Source of the DNA: Scatolibacter rhodanostii
GTDB lineage: Bacteria > Bacillota > Clostridia > Oscillospirales > Acutalibacteraceae
Length of the DNA stretch: 64,000 nt
Direction of reading: 5' to 3'
Assembly: GCF_900197595.1 (NCBI RefSeq)
Contig: NZ_FZLO01000003.1
Coordinates: 62,001-126,000 of the forward strand
In this document: in pieces, positions 24,818-35,776 of the stretch
Layout of the letters: each line of letters opens with the position of its first letter
Numbering within the stretch: the stretch's first letter is position 1
Program-made: the position numbers and the translations under genes
Notes under the pieces: generated by a model
The model's input: the letters and a program-made list of their open reading frames with translations, nothing else
What the model was told of the DNA's origin: nothing
Databases searched by the model: none

Positions 24818-24851
24818 AGAGAGCCTCTCGCAAACTTGCGAGAAGCTCTCT
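24818..24851 (-). terminator. Terminator of the str operon after tuf
   Basis: AGAGAGC-CT-CTCGCAA pairs with TTGCGAG-AA-GCTCTCT; the minus strand continues TTATTTATTTTG. Confidence 0.85.
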
Positions 24852-24880
24852 TTATAGGTTACCCTATCAAAATTTAAATC

Positions 24881-26080
24881 TTAGTTAATACCAGAAACAA
24901 CGCCGGAACCAACTGTACGTCCGCCTTCACGAATAGCAAAACGTAGACCTTCTTCGATAGCAATAGGAGTAATCAGCTCAACGTTCATGTCAACGTTATC
25001 GCCAGGCATACACATTTCTGTGCCTTCTGGCAGAGAGATGATACCAGTAACGTCTGTTGTTCTGAAATAGAACTGAGGACGATAGTTGTTGAAGAAAGGA
25101 GTATGACGTCCGCCTTCATCTTTATTCAGGATATAAACCTGGCCTTTGAATTTGGTGTGAGGATTGATTGAACCGGGTTTAGCCAAAACTTGGCCACGCT
25201 CGATTTCACTTCTCTGAACACCACGTAGCAAAGCACCAACGTTATCGCCAGCTTCGGCATAATCCAAAGTCTTGCGGAACATTTCCATGCTTGTTACAAC
25301 AACTTTTCTTCTCTCATCAGTCATACCAACGATTTCAACTTCATCGCCAGAATTGACCTTTCCTCTTTCAACTCTACCAGTAGCAACGGTGCCACGACCA
25401 GAAATAGTCATAACATCTTCAACAGGCATCAAGAAAGGAAGCTCTGATTTACGTTCTGGAGTTGGGATGAATGAATCAACAGCAGCCATCAGCTCGTTAA
25501 TGCAAGCATATTCAGGAGCAGTTGGGTCTGTAGAAGTAGATTCAAGAACGTTCAAGCCTGAACCACGGATGATTGGCGTATCATCGCCTGGGAATTCATA
25601 TTCATTCAGCAAATCACGAATTTCCATCTCAACAAGGTCAAGAAGCTCTTCGTCATCAACTTGGTCAACTTTGTTCATGAACACAACGATATAAGGCACG
25701 CCAACCTGACGAGCAAGAAGAATGTGCTCTCTTGTCTGAGGCATAGGGCCATCAGCAGCAGAAACAACCAGAATAGCACCGTCCATCTGAGCAGCACCAG
25801 TGATCATGTTCTTAACATAGTCAGCATGTCCAGGGCAGTCAACGTGAGCATAGTGACGAGCATCTGTCTGATATTCAACGTGAGCTGTATTAATAGTAAT
25901 ACCACGCTCTCTCTCTTCAGGAGCCTTGTCAATGTTTGCATAATCTGCAAAGTCTGCGTTACCTTCAAGATTTAGAACCTTTGTGATAGCGGCAGTAAGA
26001 GTTGTTTTACCGTGGTCAACGTGACCGATTGTACCAATGTTAACGTGTGGCTTATTACGTTCAAATTTTGCTTTTGCCAT
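24881..26080 (-). CDS. tuf: Elongation factor Tu
   Basis: A 399-residue EF-Tu that brings aminoacyl-tRNA to the ribosome. The G domain has [14 protein letters not shown], the switch [24 protein letters not shown] and NKVDQVDD, followed by beta-barrel domains II and III ending in [14 protein letters not shown]. The length is normal. Last gene of rpsL-rpsG-fusA-tuf, 97 bases after fusA. Confidence 0.99.
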   Translation of the reverse strand: MAKAKFERNKPHVNIGTIGHVDHGKTTLTAAITKVLNLEGNADFADYANIDKAPEERERGITINTAHVEYQTDARHYAHVDCPGHADYVKNMITGAAQMDGAILVVSAADGPMPQTREHILLARQVGVPYIVVFMNKVDQVDDEELLDLVEMEIRDLLNEYEFPGDDTPIIRGSGLNVLESTSTDPTAPEYACINELMAAVDSFIPTPERKSELPFLMPVEDVMTISGRGTVATGRVERGKVNSGDEVEIVGMTDERRKVVVTSMEMFRKTLDYAEAGDNVGALLRGVQRSEIERGQVLAKPGSINPHTKFKGQVYILNKDEGGRHTPFFNNYRPQFYFRTTDVTGIISLPEGTEMCMPGDNVDMNVELITPIAIEEGLRFAIREGGRTVGSGVVSGIN

Positions 26081-26176
26081 TGGAATTTTCCCCCTTTTAT
26101 CTAATTAAAATATTCTCATCTGTTACAACGTCCATTTTAGCAACAAAGAACAAAAAAATCAAGTAGATTTTATGGC

Positions 26177-28258
26177 TTAGTCAGCCTTTTTTGTTCTTGA
26201 AGAAATGATATCTTCTGAAACAGATTTTGGAACTTCACTGTAGTGAGCTGGTTCCATTGTATATTGAGCACGTCCCTGTGTTTTAGAACGCATATCAGTT
26301 GCATATCCAAACATCTCAGAGAGCGGCACTTCACTGTTTACCTGCTGAGCACCCGGCAACGCATCCATACCGAGAATCATTCCACGACGTGAGTTAAGGT
26401 CGCCGATAACGTCGCCCATATACTCTTCTGGAGTAATAACAGTAACTTTCATAATCGGCTCAAGCAGTACAGGACTTGCTTTTCTTGCAGCTTCTTTAAA
26501 AGCCATAGAGCCGGCAATTTTAAATGCCATTTCAGATGAGTCAACTTCGTGGTATGAACCATCATACAAGGTAACTTTTACGTCAACCATGTTATATCCG
26601 GCCAAAATACCTGACATCATGGCACCCTGAATGCCTTGGTCAACAGCAGGAATATACTCTTTCGGAATAGATCCGCCAACAACACCATTTACAAATTCAT
26701 AGCCTTTTTCTGGGTTCGGCTCAATACGAATCTTAACGTGACCATATTGACCTTTACCACCAGACTGTCTGGCGTATTTTGTATCTGCTGCTGCTTCCAT
26801 GCGAATGGTTTCTTTATAAGCAACCTGCGGCTTACCTACGTTAGCTTCAACCTTAAATTCTCTCATCAAACGGTCAACGATGATTTCAAGATGAAGCTCA
26901 CCCATACCAGCGATGATGGTCTGTCCTGTTTCTTCATCAGTATAAGCTTTAAATGTTGGATCTTCTTCAGCAAGCTTTGCCAAAGCAATACCCATTTTTT
27001 CCTGACCTGCTTTTGTTTTCGGTTCAATAGCAACACGAATAACAGGCTCTGGGAATTCCATGGATTCCAGAATAATCGGATGCTTTTCATCACAAAGTGT
27101 ATCACCGGTTGTGGTATTTTTCAAACCAACAGCAGCAGCAATATCTCCTGCATACACGGTTTCAATGTCTTGACGATGGTTAGCATGCATCTGCACGATA
27201 CGACCGATACGTTCTGTGTTATCTTTTACTGAGTTATATACGCTAGAACCAGCATTAATGGTTCCGGAATATACACGGAAGAAGCAAAGTTTTCCAACAA
27301 AGGGATCAGTTGCAATCTTGAAAGCCAATGCAGCGAAAGGCTCTTCATCAGAAGAATGACGTACATCCTCTTCTTCAGTATCAGGATTAACACCTTTGAT
27401 TGATTCAACATCAGTTGGAGCCGGCATATAATCAATAACAGCATCCAAAAGCTTTTGAACGCCCTTGTTACGGTAAGAAGTACCGCAAGTGACAGGAACC
27501 ATTTCATTAGCCAGTGTTGATTTACGGATTACTTTCTTCATTTCTTCAATGGTCATTTCTTCTCCAGAGAGATATTTATCCATCAAAGCTTCGTCTTGCT
27601 CAGCAATATGCTCCAGCAGTTCTGTGTGATACTTGTCTGCTGTTTCTTTTAAATCTTCTGGAATATCTTCTACACGAATGTCATTGCCAACATCATCATA
27701 ATAGACATAGGCTTTCATTTCGAGCAAGTCAATAATTCCTTTGAATGTTTCTTCAGAGCCGATGGGCAGCTGAATCGGAACAGCATTACATTTTAATCTG
27801 TCCTTCATCATCTGAACAACGCGATAGAAATCGGCGCCCATGACGTCCATTTTGTTGATATACGCCATACGAGGGACTTTATATTCCTCAGCTTGACGCC
27901 AAACTGTTTCTGATTGGGGCTCAACGCCGCCTTTAGCACAAAAAACAGTAACTGAACCATCCAGGACTCTCAATGAGCGTTCAACTTCAACGGTGAAGTC
28001 AACGTGTCCGGGAGTATCAATAATGTTAATTCTGTGATTTTTCCAGAAACAGGTAGTAGCAGCAGAAGTAATTGTAATACCTCTTTCCTGCTCCTGCGCC
28101 ATCCAGTCCATCGTGGCATTACCGTCATGAGTTTCACCGATTTTATGGTTGATACCGGTGTAGTATAAAATACGCTCTGTTGTCGTAGTTTTACCTGCAT
28201 CGATATGCGCCATGATACCGATATTTCTCGTCAGCTCAAGTGATACCTGTCTGGCCAT
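26177..28258 (-). CDS. fusA: Elongation factor G
   Basis: A 693-residue translocation GTPase. The G domain starts with [16 protein letters not shown], followed by [29 protein letters not shown] and [10 protein letters not shown], then domains II to V, with the domain IV region ([20 protein letters not shown]). Full length. It is 20 bases after rpsG and ahead of tuf in the str operon. Confidence 0.99.
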   Translation of the reverse strand: MARQVSLELTRNIGIMAHIDAGKTTTTERILYYTGINHKIGETHDGNATMDWMAQEQERGITITSAATTCFWKNHRINIIDTPGHVDFTVEVERSLRVLDGSVTVFCAKGGVEPQSETVWRQAEEYKVPRMAYINKMDVMGADFYRVVQMMKDRLKCNAVPIQLPIGSEETFKGIIDLLEMKAYVYYDDVGNDIRVEDIPEDLKETADKYHTELLEHIAEQDEALMDKYLSGEEMTIEEMKKVIRKSTLANEMVPVTCGTSYRNKGVQKLLDAVIDYMPAPTDVESIKGVNPDTEEEDVRHSSDEEPFAALAFKIATDPFVGKLCFFRVYSGTINAGSSVYNSVKDNTERIGRIVQMHANHRQDIETVYAGDIAAAVGLKNTTTGDTLCDEKHPIILESMEFPEPVIRVAIEPKTKAGQEKMGIALAKLAEEDPTFKAYTDEETGQTIIAGMGELHLEIIVDRLMREFKVEANVGKPQVAYKETIRMEAAADTKYARQSGGKGQYGHVKIRIEPNPEKGYEFVNGVVGGSIPKEYIPAVDQGIQGAMMSGILAGYNMVDVKVTLYDGSYHEVDSSEMAFKIAGSMAFKEAARKASPVLLEPIMKVTVITPEEYMGDVIGDLNSRRGMILGMDALPGAQQVNSEVPLSEMFGYATDMRSKTQGRAQYTMEPAHYSEVPKSVSEDIISSRTKKAD

Positions 28259-28278
28259 AGATTCCTCCTTAATTTACA

Positions 28279-28749
28279 TTACCATCTGTAATGTGCGAAT
28301 GCTCTGTTGGCATCTGCCATTTTGTGTGTGTCTTCGCGCTTCTTAGCAGCGCCGCCTGTACCGTTCACAGCATCCAGGATTTCTCCAGCCAGTCTTTCTT
28401 TCATTGTTCTTTCAGAACGAAGTCTAGAATAGTTCGTCATCCAACGAAGACCGAGTGTCTGACGTCTCTCAGGACGTACTTCAAGCGGTACTTGATAGGT
28501 AGAACCACCAACACGACGTGCTTTAACTTCAAGGCTTGGCATAACATTCTCCATAGCCTGCTCAAACACCTCAAGTGCTTCTTTACCTGTTTTTTCTGCA
28601 ACAATATCAAATGCACCATAAACGATTTTCTGGGCTACACCCTTCTTGCCGTCATACATAATACTGTTTACTAAACGTGTAACTAATTTTGAACCATACA
28701 TAGGGTCTGGTAAAACATCGCGTTTTACTACATTGCCTCTTCTTGGCAT
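28279..28749 (-). CDS. rpsG: 30S ribosomal protein S7
   Basis: A 156-residue S7, an assembly nucleator of the 30S head. It begins [20 protein letters not shown]. The ATG at 28747-28749 is chosen because GGAGG lies seven bases upstream and homologues start there; an open frame continues 75 bases further upstream without a ribosome site. It is 196 bases after rpsL, longer than usual, and the gap holds a hairpin (28915-28940). Confidence 0.98.
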   Translation of the reverse strand: MPRRGNVVKRDVLPDPMYGSKLVTRLVNSIMYDGKKGVAQKIVYGAFDIVAEKTGKEALEVFEQAMENVMPSLEVKARRVGGSTYQVPLEVRPERRQTLGLRWMTNYSRLRSERTMKERLAGEILDAVNGTGGAAKKREDTHKMADANRAFAHYRW

Positions 28750-28914
28750 AATCTTCCCTCCTTCATAAAATGATATCATCGGTACTCGAAAGCGACAACC
28801 TTCCGTGTGGCAAGAAAGGCACATTTTTACACTTTATCTTTTAGCAATTAACTCACCAAATATAAATATAAGAAAATGCCCGTCCGCATTCTGCGGCCGC
28901 CATAAGAATTCTGT

Positions 28915-28940
28915 CATGATTGAAAGAAATCTTTCTCAAT
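28915..28940 (-). repeat. Hairpin just after rpsL
   Basis: On the minus strand GATTGAGAAAG pairs with CTTTCAATC directly behind the rpsL stop. There is no T-tract, so processing or mRNA stabilisation is more likely than termination. Confidence 0.45.
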
Positions 28941-28945
28941 CAGCT

Positions 28946-29368
28946 TTACTTAGCGCCTGCTTTTGGTCTCTTTGCGCCGTACTTGGAACGACTCTGCATA
29001 CGTTTTGCAACGCCTTGAGCATCCAAAGTACCACGGATGATGTGATAACGTGTACCAGGAAGGTCACGAACTCTTCCTCCACGAATCATAACAACACTGT
29101 GTTCCTGCAGATTGTGTCCGATTCCGGGGATATAAGCAGTAACTTCCATACCATTGGAAAGTCTAACTCTGGCAACTTTACGAAGAGCAGAGTTCGGTTT
29201 TTTCGGTGTCACAGTCTTAACAGTTGTACAAACACCACGTTTTTGCGGAGAGTTTTTATCAAAAGAAACTCTTTTCTTTGAATTCCATCCCTTGAGCAAA
29301 GCCGGGGTCTTGTGTCTGTTTTCAGCAACGCTGCGTCCATGGTGAACAAGCTGGTTAAAGGTTGGCAT
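28946..29368 (-). CDS. rpsL: 30S ribosomal protein S12
   Basis: A 140-residue S12 of the decoding site. The motifs [17 protein letters not shown] and [19 protein letters not shown] are present, with the lysines of the streptomycin-sensitive form. A good GGAGG precedes the ATG. First gene of the str operon with a strong promoter 120 bases upstream. Confidence 0.98.
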   Translation of the reverse strand: MPTFNQLVHHGRSVAENRHKTPALLKGWNSKKRVSFDKNSPQKRGVCTTVKTVTPKKPNSALRKVARVRLSNGMEVTAYIPGIGHNLQEHSVVMIRGGRVRDLPGTRYHIIRGTLDAQGVAKRMQSRSKYGAKRPKAGAK

Positions 29369-29407
29369 AAGGCACCTCCTTACAATAATAATTATGATTT
29401 ATTAAAA

Positions 29408-29441
29408 ATGCTGACAGTCATACAAAAACCATTTTCAGCAT
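29408..29441 (-). promoter_or_regulatory. Hairpin in the str operon leader
   Basis: On the minus strand ATGCTGA and TCAGCAT form a seven-base stem with a 20-base loop, followed by TTTTAAT. It may act as an attenuator or ribosomal protein target; neither is shown. Confidence 0.4.
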
Positions 29442-29486
29442 GAAATACCGAAAACGGCATAAAATCAACATCCCAATCATCGTCAA

Positions 29487-29515
29487 ATTATACCACTGTC
29501 ATTTCTAAATGTCAA
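29487..29515 (-). promoter_or_regulatory. Strong sigma-A promoter of the str operon
   Basis: Perfect TTGACA (29510-29515) and TATAAT (29487-29492), 17-base spacer, on the minus strand. Confidence 0.92.
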
Positions 29516-29568
29516 GATGGCTATGTATTGATTTGAATTGCATCATTTTTTGAGTTCTTTTCTTACTT

Positions 29569-30564
29569 TTAAGAAAAATCGCTTTCAAACACAATTTGCA
29601 GTTCTGCGCGTGCTTCTTGCATAAAATGGCTGACATTCACACTCATCATCTGGCAAACTTGATAATCTTTTTCATACTGCTCGGGCTCTGTAATATAGTG
29701 ATAAAAATCAGCAGCTTCATATCCCATTAATTTAAATTTTTCTTCATCAGCAAAAATTTCTTTTTTCTCGCCATGAGAAGTAATCAAAACCATATCAGCT
29801 AAACGAGATATTGAATCAATGTAAATTGTGCCATTTTGCCCTTGAATTTCACTGCCGGCATTGGATTCTCCAATTTTCGAATAAGTTAATGTCACTAATT
29901 CATCCGGATATTGAAGTGTTAAAATACCGCTTGCGTCTGCGCCGCCTCTTAGAAGTTTGGAAGCAGCCGTAAAACTATCGGGTTTCCCAAAATAATAGAG
30001 AGCCGGATAAACGCAGTAAACACCTAAATCCATGAGTGCACCTGTTTCCATTTTTCGATTAAATATATTCGGCAGATTGCCCGCTAGATAATCATCAAAT
30101 TTAGAAGACCGCTGACAAAAATCAAATTTAGCAAATGAAATTTTGCCGATTTGTGTCAAAGCTTCTTCTAATAACTTTCTTTGCGGCAAATGCATAAACA
30201 TAATAGCCTCCAGAAAAACCAATCCTTTTTCCTGAGCCAATTTTTGAAGCTCAAGGACTTTGTCTGCTTGTGCACTTACTGGTTTTTCACAGATAACATG
30301 CTTACCGTTTAAAAGAAACAGTTTGCTATACTCATAATGAAGTACATTGGGGCTGGCAATATATACAGCATCAATCGCTTTCGATTTTGCCATTTCTTCC
30401 AAATCGCTAAATGCATATTCCGCGCCATGTTTTTGAGCATATTCATCCGCACGCTCCTGCTGACGGGAATAAACAGCTGTCAGCTGCCAAAGGCCTGTGT
30501 CTTTGGCTCCCTTTATATATTCATCGGCAATCCAACCTGAGCCGATTGTTCCAAAATTAAGCAT
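29569..30564 (-). CDS. Gfo/Idh/MocA family oxidoreductase
   Basis: A 331-residue NAD(P)-dependent dehydrogenase. The N-terminal Rossmann domain has FGTIGSGWIADEY and the family motif CEKPVSA near residue 95; the C-terminal alpha/beta domain has METGALMDLGVYCVYP. The second of two adjacent ATGs (30562-30564) is preferred since GGAG then sits six bases away. The substrate cannot be told from the sequence; related enzymes act on sugars, inositols or dihydrodiols. It stands alone between the str and ppk1-pfkA operons. Confidence 0.9.
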   Translation of the reverse strand: MLNFGTIGSGWIADEYIKGAKDTGLWQLTAVYSRQQERADEYAQKHGAEYAFSDLEEMAKSKAIDAVYIASPNVLHYEYSKLFLLNGKHVICEKPVSAQADKVLELQKLAQEKGLVFLEAIMFMHLPQRKLLEEALTQIGKISFAKFDFCQRSSKFDDYLAGNLPNIFNRKMETGALMDLGVYCVYPALYYFGKPDSFTAASKLLRGGADASGILTLQYPDELVTLTYSKIGESNAGSEIQGQNGTIYIDSISRLADMVLITSHGEKKEIFADEEKFKLMGYEAADFYHYITEPEQYEKDYQVCQMMSVNVSHFMQEARAELQIVFESDFS

Positions 30565-30812
30565 CATTTTCTCCTTTTATCCTTTAACATCCTATTTTAA
30601 ACTACTGCACATAAAATAGCAAAACTTTTAAATTCACTTGAAAAAATCTTACTTTTGCGGTAATGCTTTTCAACAATATTTGATTTCTTAATAGATGCAG
30701 TGCAATCAATAAAACAAAAACCTCTCTTTATACTAGAAAATATCCATACACGAAAACATGAATAATCTTATACAAACTTGTATAAAAAGAATCGAATATT
30801 TTACTTACTATC

Positions 30813-31889
30813 TTAGTCCCCGAAGCTGATTCCTATTTGTCTGGCAGCTTGAATTTCATCGCAATTTACAGGCACGCTTTTCAGTTTGCCTGCTACTTCA
30901 CTCAAAGGCACAGGGATAGTTTGTCCGTTTACAACACCCACCATAACACCAAACTTCTCCTCTGCTATCAATTCGGCCGCTTTCGCACCAAGCTTTGTGC
31001 AAAGTACCCTGTCATAAGCACAAGGAGAACCACCACGCTGGAAATGTCCTGGCACACAAACTCTAATTTCATTGCTAATTCTCTGCTGTAATTCTGCATT
31101 GATTTTGTAAACCACAGAAGGGTATGGTGATGCCGCCCTTGCCTTTTTCAGCTCTTTTTTGCTCATTTGAGATTCTTCTACAGAAATGGCTCCTTCGGCT
31201 ACGGCCAAAATAGAAAAACGTTTACCTGCTTTTTGTCTTTCTTGCAATACTTCTGCAATTTTATCAATATTGTAAGGAATCTCCGGCAAGAGAATCACAT
31301 CTGCGCCACCGGCAATACCGGCGGAAAGCGTCAGCCAACCTACTTTATGACCCATTACCTCAATTAGAAAATTACGCCCATGAGAGGTCGCCGTAGTATG
31401 AATACCGTCTACTACAGCTGTTGCGATTTCTACTGCACTATGAAAACCAAAGGTGACGTCTGTTCCTGTAATATCGTTGTCAATCGTTTTGGGCAGATGA
31501 ATAATATTAAGCCCGTTTTCACTCAATAAATTAGCCGTTTTTTGCGTACCGTTGCCTCCGAGAACCACCAATGCATTTAGCTTTAGCTTTTGGTAAGTTC
31601 CCTTCATGTTTTTGACTTTATCTACATTATCTTCGCCAATCACACTCATTTGTTTAAACGGCTGGCGGGAGGTTCCTAAAATCGTTCCCCCAAGAGTAAG
31701 AATACCTGAAAAATCGTCGGGCCGCATCAAACGGTAATTTCCTTGAATTAATCCTCTATAGCCATCTTGTATGCCGTAAATTTCAACTTTGTCTCCAAAG
31801 TTTTCATACAAAGCCTTCGCCACTCCCCGAATGGCTGCATTTAAACCTTGGCAGTCGCCGCCACTTGTCAAAATTCCTACTCTTTTCAT
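30813..31889 (-). CDS. pfkA: 6-phosphofructokinase (long, group III-like)
   Basis: A 358-residue PFK of glycolysis, longer than the 320-residue Escherichia coli PfkA type. The N-terminal loop is GGDCQG. The phosphoryl-donor motif reads GGNGTQ (111-116): Gly114 is the residue typical of ATP enzymes, while Asn113 replaces the usual Asp. The next motif is PKTIDND (133-139), with the Lys found in PPi-type and some actinobacterial ATP enzymes. It ends with HFQRGGSPCAYDR. The ATP versus PPi preference is therefore not certain. It starts nine bases after ppk1, so the two are one operon. Confidence 0.92.
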   Translation of the reverse strand: MKRVGILTSGGDCQGLNAAIRGVAKALYENFGDKVEIYGIQDGYRGLIQGNYRLMRPDDFSGILTLGGTILGTSRQPFKQMSVIGEDNVDKVKNMKGTYQKLKLNALVVLGGNGTQKTANLLSENGLNIIHLPKTIDNDITGTDVTFGFHSAVEIATAVVDGIHTTATSHGRNFLIEVMGHKVGWLTLSAGIAGGADVILLPEIPYNIDKIAEVLQERQKAGKRFSILAVAEGAISVEESQMSKKELKKARAASPYPSVVYKINAELQQRISNEIRVCVPGHFQRGGSPCAYDRVLCTKLGAKAAELIAEEKFGVMVGVVNGQTIPVPLSEVAGKLKSVPVNCDEIQAARQIGISFGD

Positions 31890-31898
31890 ATCATTCTC

Positions 31899-34070
31899 CT
31901 ATCTTTTATCTACGTCGGACAAATGAAGTGGTATAAACCTTTCATTTTTCCCTTTTACATGTATAGCGTTGCTCCTCTTTTGCGCTTCTTCATATTGTAT
32001 CATCTGGCTGTGTATTCTCTTCTTCCCCCTGCGGCTAACTGCTTTATATTTTCCGTCAGCACCCAGTTCTCTGGCATTGAAATTATCCATCAATTGCATT
32101 TCCAAAAGAGAGGTTAATCGTTCTTTAAGCTCCTCTTCTACTATAGGGAAAACTAATTCTACCCGTCTATCTAAATTTCGTTGCATCCAGTCGGCGCTGC
32201 CAATATAGACAAGTGGTTCTCCGCCATTCTCAAACTTAAAAATGCGGCTGTGCTCTAAAAATTGTCCGACAATGCTGATCACACGAATGTTTTCGCTCAC
32301 GCCTTCTACGCCGGGCAGCAAACAGCAAATCCCTCTGACAATTAAATTGATTTTCACACCCGCCTGCGATGCCTTATATAAAGAAGAAATTAGTTTTGGA
32401 TCGACCAGCGAGTTTACTTTCACTGTAATGCCGCTTGGTTCTCCTGCCTGCGCATGCTGAATTTCAGTTTCTATTTTCTTTTCAAAAAAGTCTCTCATAT
32501 ATTGCGGTGCTACCACAAAATGAGTATACTGCGGCGATGCAGAATAACCGGTGATTACATTAAATAATAAAGAGGCATCTTCACCAAAAGCCTGTCGAGC
32601 TGTAAAAAGCCCAAAATCAGTATAGACTCTTGCCGTAGAATCATTGTAGTTGCCTGTACCCAAATGCAGATATCGCCTAATTTCTTCTCCCTCACGGCGC
32701 ACTACTAAAGCTATTTTACAATGGGTTTTTAATCCTTGCAAGCCATAAATAACATGGCAACCCGATTTTTCCAATTTCTTTGCCCAATTAATGTTATTTT
32801 CTTCATCAAAGCGTGCTTTTAGTTCTACTAGCACCGTTACTTGCTTTCCGTTTTCAGCTGCTTTTATCAGGGCAGCGATAATAGGAGAATGACCGCTTAC
32901 ACGGTAAAGGGTTTGCTTAATGGCCAACACGTTAGCATCTTCCGCTGCGGTGGTAATAAACTTTGTGACAATATCAAAGCTTTCATAGGGGTGATAGACC
33001 AGACGATCTTTCTCTCGAATGACTTCAAAAATATCTTTTTCTTCAGCAAAATCCGCACTCTCTACGGGAATAATCGGAGCAAAGCAAAGGTGAGAAAATT
33101 CAGGTTCAGAAGCAAACTTAGAAAAGAATGTCAAATCAAGTGGTCCGGCTAGTTCATAAATATCCGGTGTTTTAATTCTTAGCATGGAAATCAAAAATTC
33201 ACGGATTGGACGATCGCATTTCTTTAAAATCTCCAATCGAACCGGCCGACCTCTTTTTCGCTTTTTAATGGATTTCTGAATCTCTGTTAGAAAATCCTGA
33301 GCTTCTTCATCGATTTCCAAATCAGAATCTCTTGTAAGCCGGAAAGGGCTTGCTGCCTTAATGTCATGAAGCTCAAATAAGTCACCAAGCTTATGGATAA
33401 TAATATCCTCTAAAAGAGTGAAAACTCTTTCACTCCCTGTAGAAGGAAGCTCTAAATAGCGAGGGAGAATAGACGGCACCTGCACAACGGCAAAACAGGT
33501 TTCCTCCCCTTTTTCTTTTCTTTTTAACCGCACCGCAATATTTAGCGATTGATTGGCAAGCATCGGAAAAGGTCTGCTGCCATCTACTGCCAAAGGCGTG
33601 AGCACTGGAAATAACATCGTATCAAAATAGTTTTCTGCAAACTTTCTTTGTTCCTGTGTCATTTCACTGATTGGTGCAAATGTTATCTTTTCTTTTAACA
33701 AAGCCGGCATAATAGAACGCAGTAAACACGAATATTGTCTTTGCATAAAATGCTGCGATTTTTCATGCAATTCGTCCATAAGTTGCTGTGGGGTTCGTCC
33801 TGAATCATCAATCTTTTGATATTTTGACTTTACCTGCGCTTTAACGCCTGCCACACGCACCATAAAAAACTCATCTAAATTTGAAGAAGTAATCGCTAAA
33901 AAGCGAAGTCTTTCCATAATCGGATTCGTTCTCTTGAACGCCTCTTCGAGCACTCTTTTATTAAAAGCCAGCCAGCTTAATTCGCGATTCAAATAGGGCG
34001 TTTTGATTTTCGCTTTTTCTCTTTTATCTTTATTCATATCAGCATTACTCTCCGCTCTTAAAATTATCAT
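31899..34070 (-). CDS. ppk1: Polyphosphate kinase 1
   Basis: A 723-residue enzyme that makes polyphosphate from ATP reversibly. The N domain begins YLNRELSWLAFNKRVLEEA, the head domain follows, and two PLD-like catalytic domains carry the phospho-accepting His in GLKTHCKIALVVRREG and a second motif HSRIFKFENGGEP. The first ATG has GGAG eight bases upstream and is kept; a later Met 11 residues in is the alternative. It has its own promoter and is co-transcribed with pfkA. Confidence 0.97.
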   Translation of the reverse strand: MIILRAESNADMNKDKREKAKIKTPYLNRELSWLAFNKRVLEEAFKRTNPIMERLRFLAITSSNLDEFFMVRVAGVKAQVKSKYQKIDDSGRTPQQLMDELHEKSQHFMQRQYSCLLRSIMPALLKEKITFAPISEMTQEQRKFAENYFDTMLFPVLTPLAVDGSRPFPMLANQSLNIAVRLKRKEKGEETCFAVVQVPSILPRYLELPSTGSERVFTLLEDIIIHKLGDLFELHDIKAASPFRLTRDSDLEIDEEAQDFLTEIQKSIKKRKRGRPVRLEILKKCDRPIREFLISMLRIKTPDIYELAGPLDLTFFSKFASEPEFSHLCFAPIIPVESADFAEEKDIFEVIREKDRLVYHPYESFDIVTKFITTAAEDANVLAIKQTLYRVSGHSPIIAALIKAAENGKQVTVLVELKARFDEENNINWAKKLEKSGCHVIYGLQGLKTHCKIALVVRREGEEIRRYLHLGTGNYNDSTARVYTDFGLFTARQAFGEDASLLFNVITGYSASPQYTHFVVAPQYMRDFFEKKIETEIQHAQAGEPSGITVKVNSLVDPKLISSLYKASQAGVKINLIVRGICCLLPGVEGVSENIRVISIVGQFLEHSRIFKFENGGEPLVYIGSADWMQRNLDRRVELVFPIVEEELKERLTSLLEMQLMDNFNARELGADGKYKAVSRRGKKRIHSQMIQYEEAQKRSNAIHVKGKNERFIPLHLSDVDKR

Positions 34071-34107
34071 GCGAAACTCTCCAGAATTTATTCAGTCTTT
34101 TCTTTTT

Positions 34108-34136
34108 ATTATACTAACGCACCTGTTTTTTTTCAA
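34108..34136 (-). promoter_or_regulatory. Sigma-A promoter of ppk1-pfkA
   Basis: On the minus strand TTGAAA (34131-34136), 17 bases, TATAAT (34108-34113). Confidence 0.85.
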
Positions 34137-34321
34137 TTGTTGCTCCAAAATTTTACATAAGTTTTGCTTAAAATTGACGTTATTCTAATAAATATATTTT
34201 TGATTTAGAATATCTCTAAATTCATGTCCCTAAAATAGCAATATTCGACAAAATAAGACATAGAATCACTTTTTTCTGTTTTACAATACTCATATATTTT
34301 ACTTTAAAAGAGGTGTTCTCC

Positions 34322-35776
34322 TTGACTGTTTATTCCAGAAAGACAACTCTTTGCTTTGTTGCTTTTTTTCTTATTCTCTCCGTTTTGTTTTTGACAGGAT
34401 TACGCAAAGAATATGAAAACCCAAACTATGTCTCCTTCTATCAGCTTTCTGACGGTAATTTGGAGAATTCACTTCTTTATGAAGAAGCAGAAAATGGTAT
34501 CTTATATTGCTTTAATGATAACCTCAAAGGGGTTGCCCTTCTCTTAAACACAGAGGGACAAGTCTTATATGAGCGTCATTTTGACACTCCGCTTTACAAA
34601 GCTGTTTTGAGAGATAACAAGCTCTTTCTTCTTACAGAAAACGAAGCCCAAAAAATGAGTCTTTATCAGCTGGATGCTTCTACCTTAAACGAAAGCAACT
34701 CTTCAACAATTGACAGCTATTACAGTGATATTAGTCAAATTGATTTTGATTACGACGGCAATTTTTATGTTGTCACTTGGCTCGATTTAACTACAGTTCT
34801 CTCTTTTTCCTTTGACGGAACTTACCGTAATCAATTTGTTTCTTCTTCACCCATCGAATTTTTACAGTTCTTCTCCGATACGCTTTATCTCTATACGGAT
34901 AACCAAAGCTGGCTATCTCTTTCAACAGACGATTTGGCTATTCAAAGTAATTTGCCGCTACCTAGTAAGCCCGCAAAAATCATGAATGAATATCTGCTCT
35001 TGGATATAGATGGGAACTTTTTGGATTACTCGCAAGACAACTTCCCACTTATATTTTCTTCTCCCCTTCCGTTTACAGAATTTCTTTTTCATGCATGGAA
35101 TAATGAAAACCAAATTCTTTGGGCAAACGAGCAGAATGAAATTGTTCGCTATAGCTTAGAAAGCAACCAACAAGATTCTTTTAGAACCGACGGCTCTATT
35201 TATGCAATAGCGGGTCACTCTGCTATCGCATCAGAAAACGGCACTTTATATTATGTATCTTTAAACTCTTTTCAAGAAAAAACACCTGAACCCACTGTCA
35301 CTCCCTCACCTATCCCAACCGATATTCCATCAAAACCCACAAAATCCCCCAAACCTTCTGCAACTCCTACTGAAAAGCCTGACATTTCTGAATTTATCCT
35401 ACCTAACTGGGCAGAAGAAAACGGTGACTATCTCTATATAAAAGACAGCAAAACAATTGCCCTTTTGAAAGAAACGCTTTCTCCTTTCACTGTTATGATA
35501 CAAGATAAAAACAGAAACACAGTTAGCTCGGGTAATTTACGTACAGGGTTTGCTATATCTGTAGAAAACCAACTCCATTTCGAACTTGTCCTTATTGGTG
35601 ATTGTAATGCTTCTGGCACTGTTAACACAGCGGATATAAAAGAAATGCAAAGAGCCGTATTGGGTTCAAACCTGCTGGAGGGAGCCTCTTTTGCCGCTGC
35701 AGATTTGAACCGTGACAATCGAATTACCACTGCTGACCTGATTCTATTAAGTGAAATGATTCAAAACTTAAAATGA
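34322..35776 (+). CDS. Membrane-anchored beta-propeller-like protein with C-terminal dockerin
   Basis: A 484-residue protein. The TTG at 34322 is preferred because GAGGTG lies six bases upstream. A membrane anchor or uncleaved signal (about 7-27, LCFVAFFLILSVLFLTGL) is followed by a repeat-rich beta region (about 35-320, units such as NKLFLLTENEAQK and DTLYLYTDNQSW) that looks like a propeller. A Pro/Ser/Thr linker (about 325-360) follows. The C terminus (about 420-484) is a type I dockerin: GDCNASGTVNTADIKEMQ and ADLNRDNRITTADLILLSEM are paired calcium loops. No cohesin or scaffoldin gene is nearby. Ligand unknown. Confidence 0.8.
   Translation: MTVYSRKTTLCFVAFFLILSVLFLTGLRKEYENPNYVSFYQLSDGNLENSLLYEEAENGILYCFNDNLKGVALLLNTEGQVLYERHFDTPLYKAVLRDNKLFLLTENEAQKMSLYQLDASTLNESNSSTIDSYYSDISQIDFDYDGNFYVVTWLDLTTVLSFSFDGTYRNQFVSSSPIEFLQFFSDTLYLYTDNQSWLSLSTDDLAIQSNLPLPSKPAKIMNEYLLLDIDGNFLDYSQDNFPLIFSSPLPFTEFLFHAWNNENQILWANEQNEIVRYSLESNQQDSFRTDGSIYAIAGHSAIASENGTLYYVSLNSFQEKTPEPTVTPSPIPTDIPSKPTKSPKPSATPTEKPDISEFILPNWAEENGDYLYIKDSKTIALLKETLSPFTVMIQDKNRNTVSSGNLRTGFAISVENQLHFELVLIGDCNASGTVNTADIKEMQRAVLGSNLLEGASFAAADLNRDNRITTADLILLSEMIQNLK

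Noticed and set aside
26636-27232. A 198-codon plus-strand frame inside fusA
   Set aside because: Shadow of the highly constrained EF-G codons; no ribosome site and no domain. The same applies to other long antisense frames inside lysC, hom, tuf, adhE and the vWA gene.
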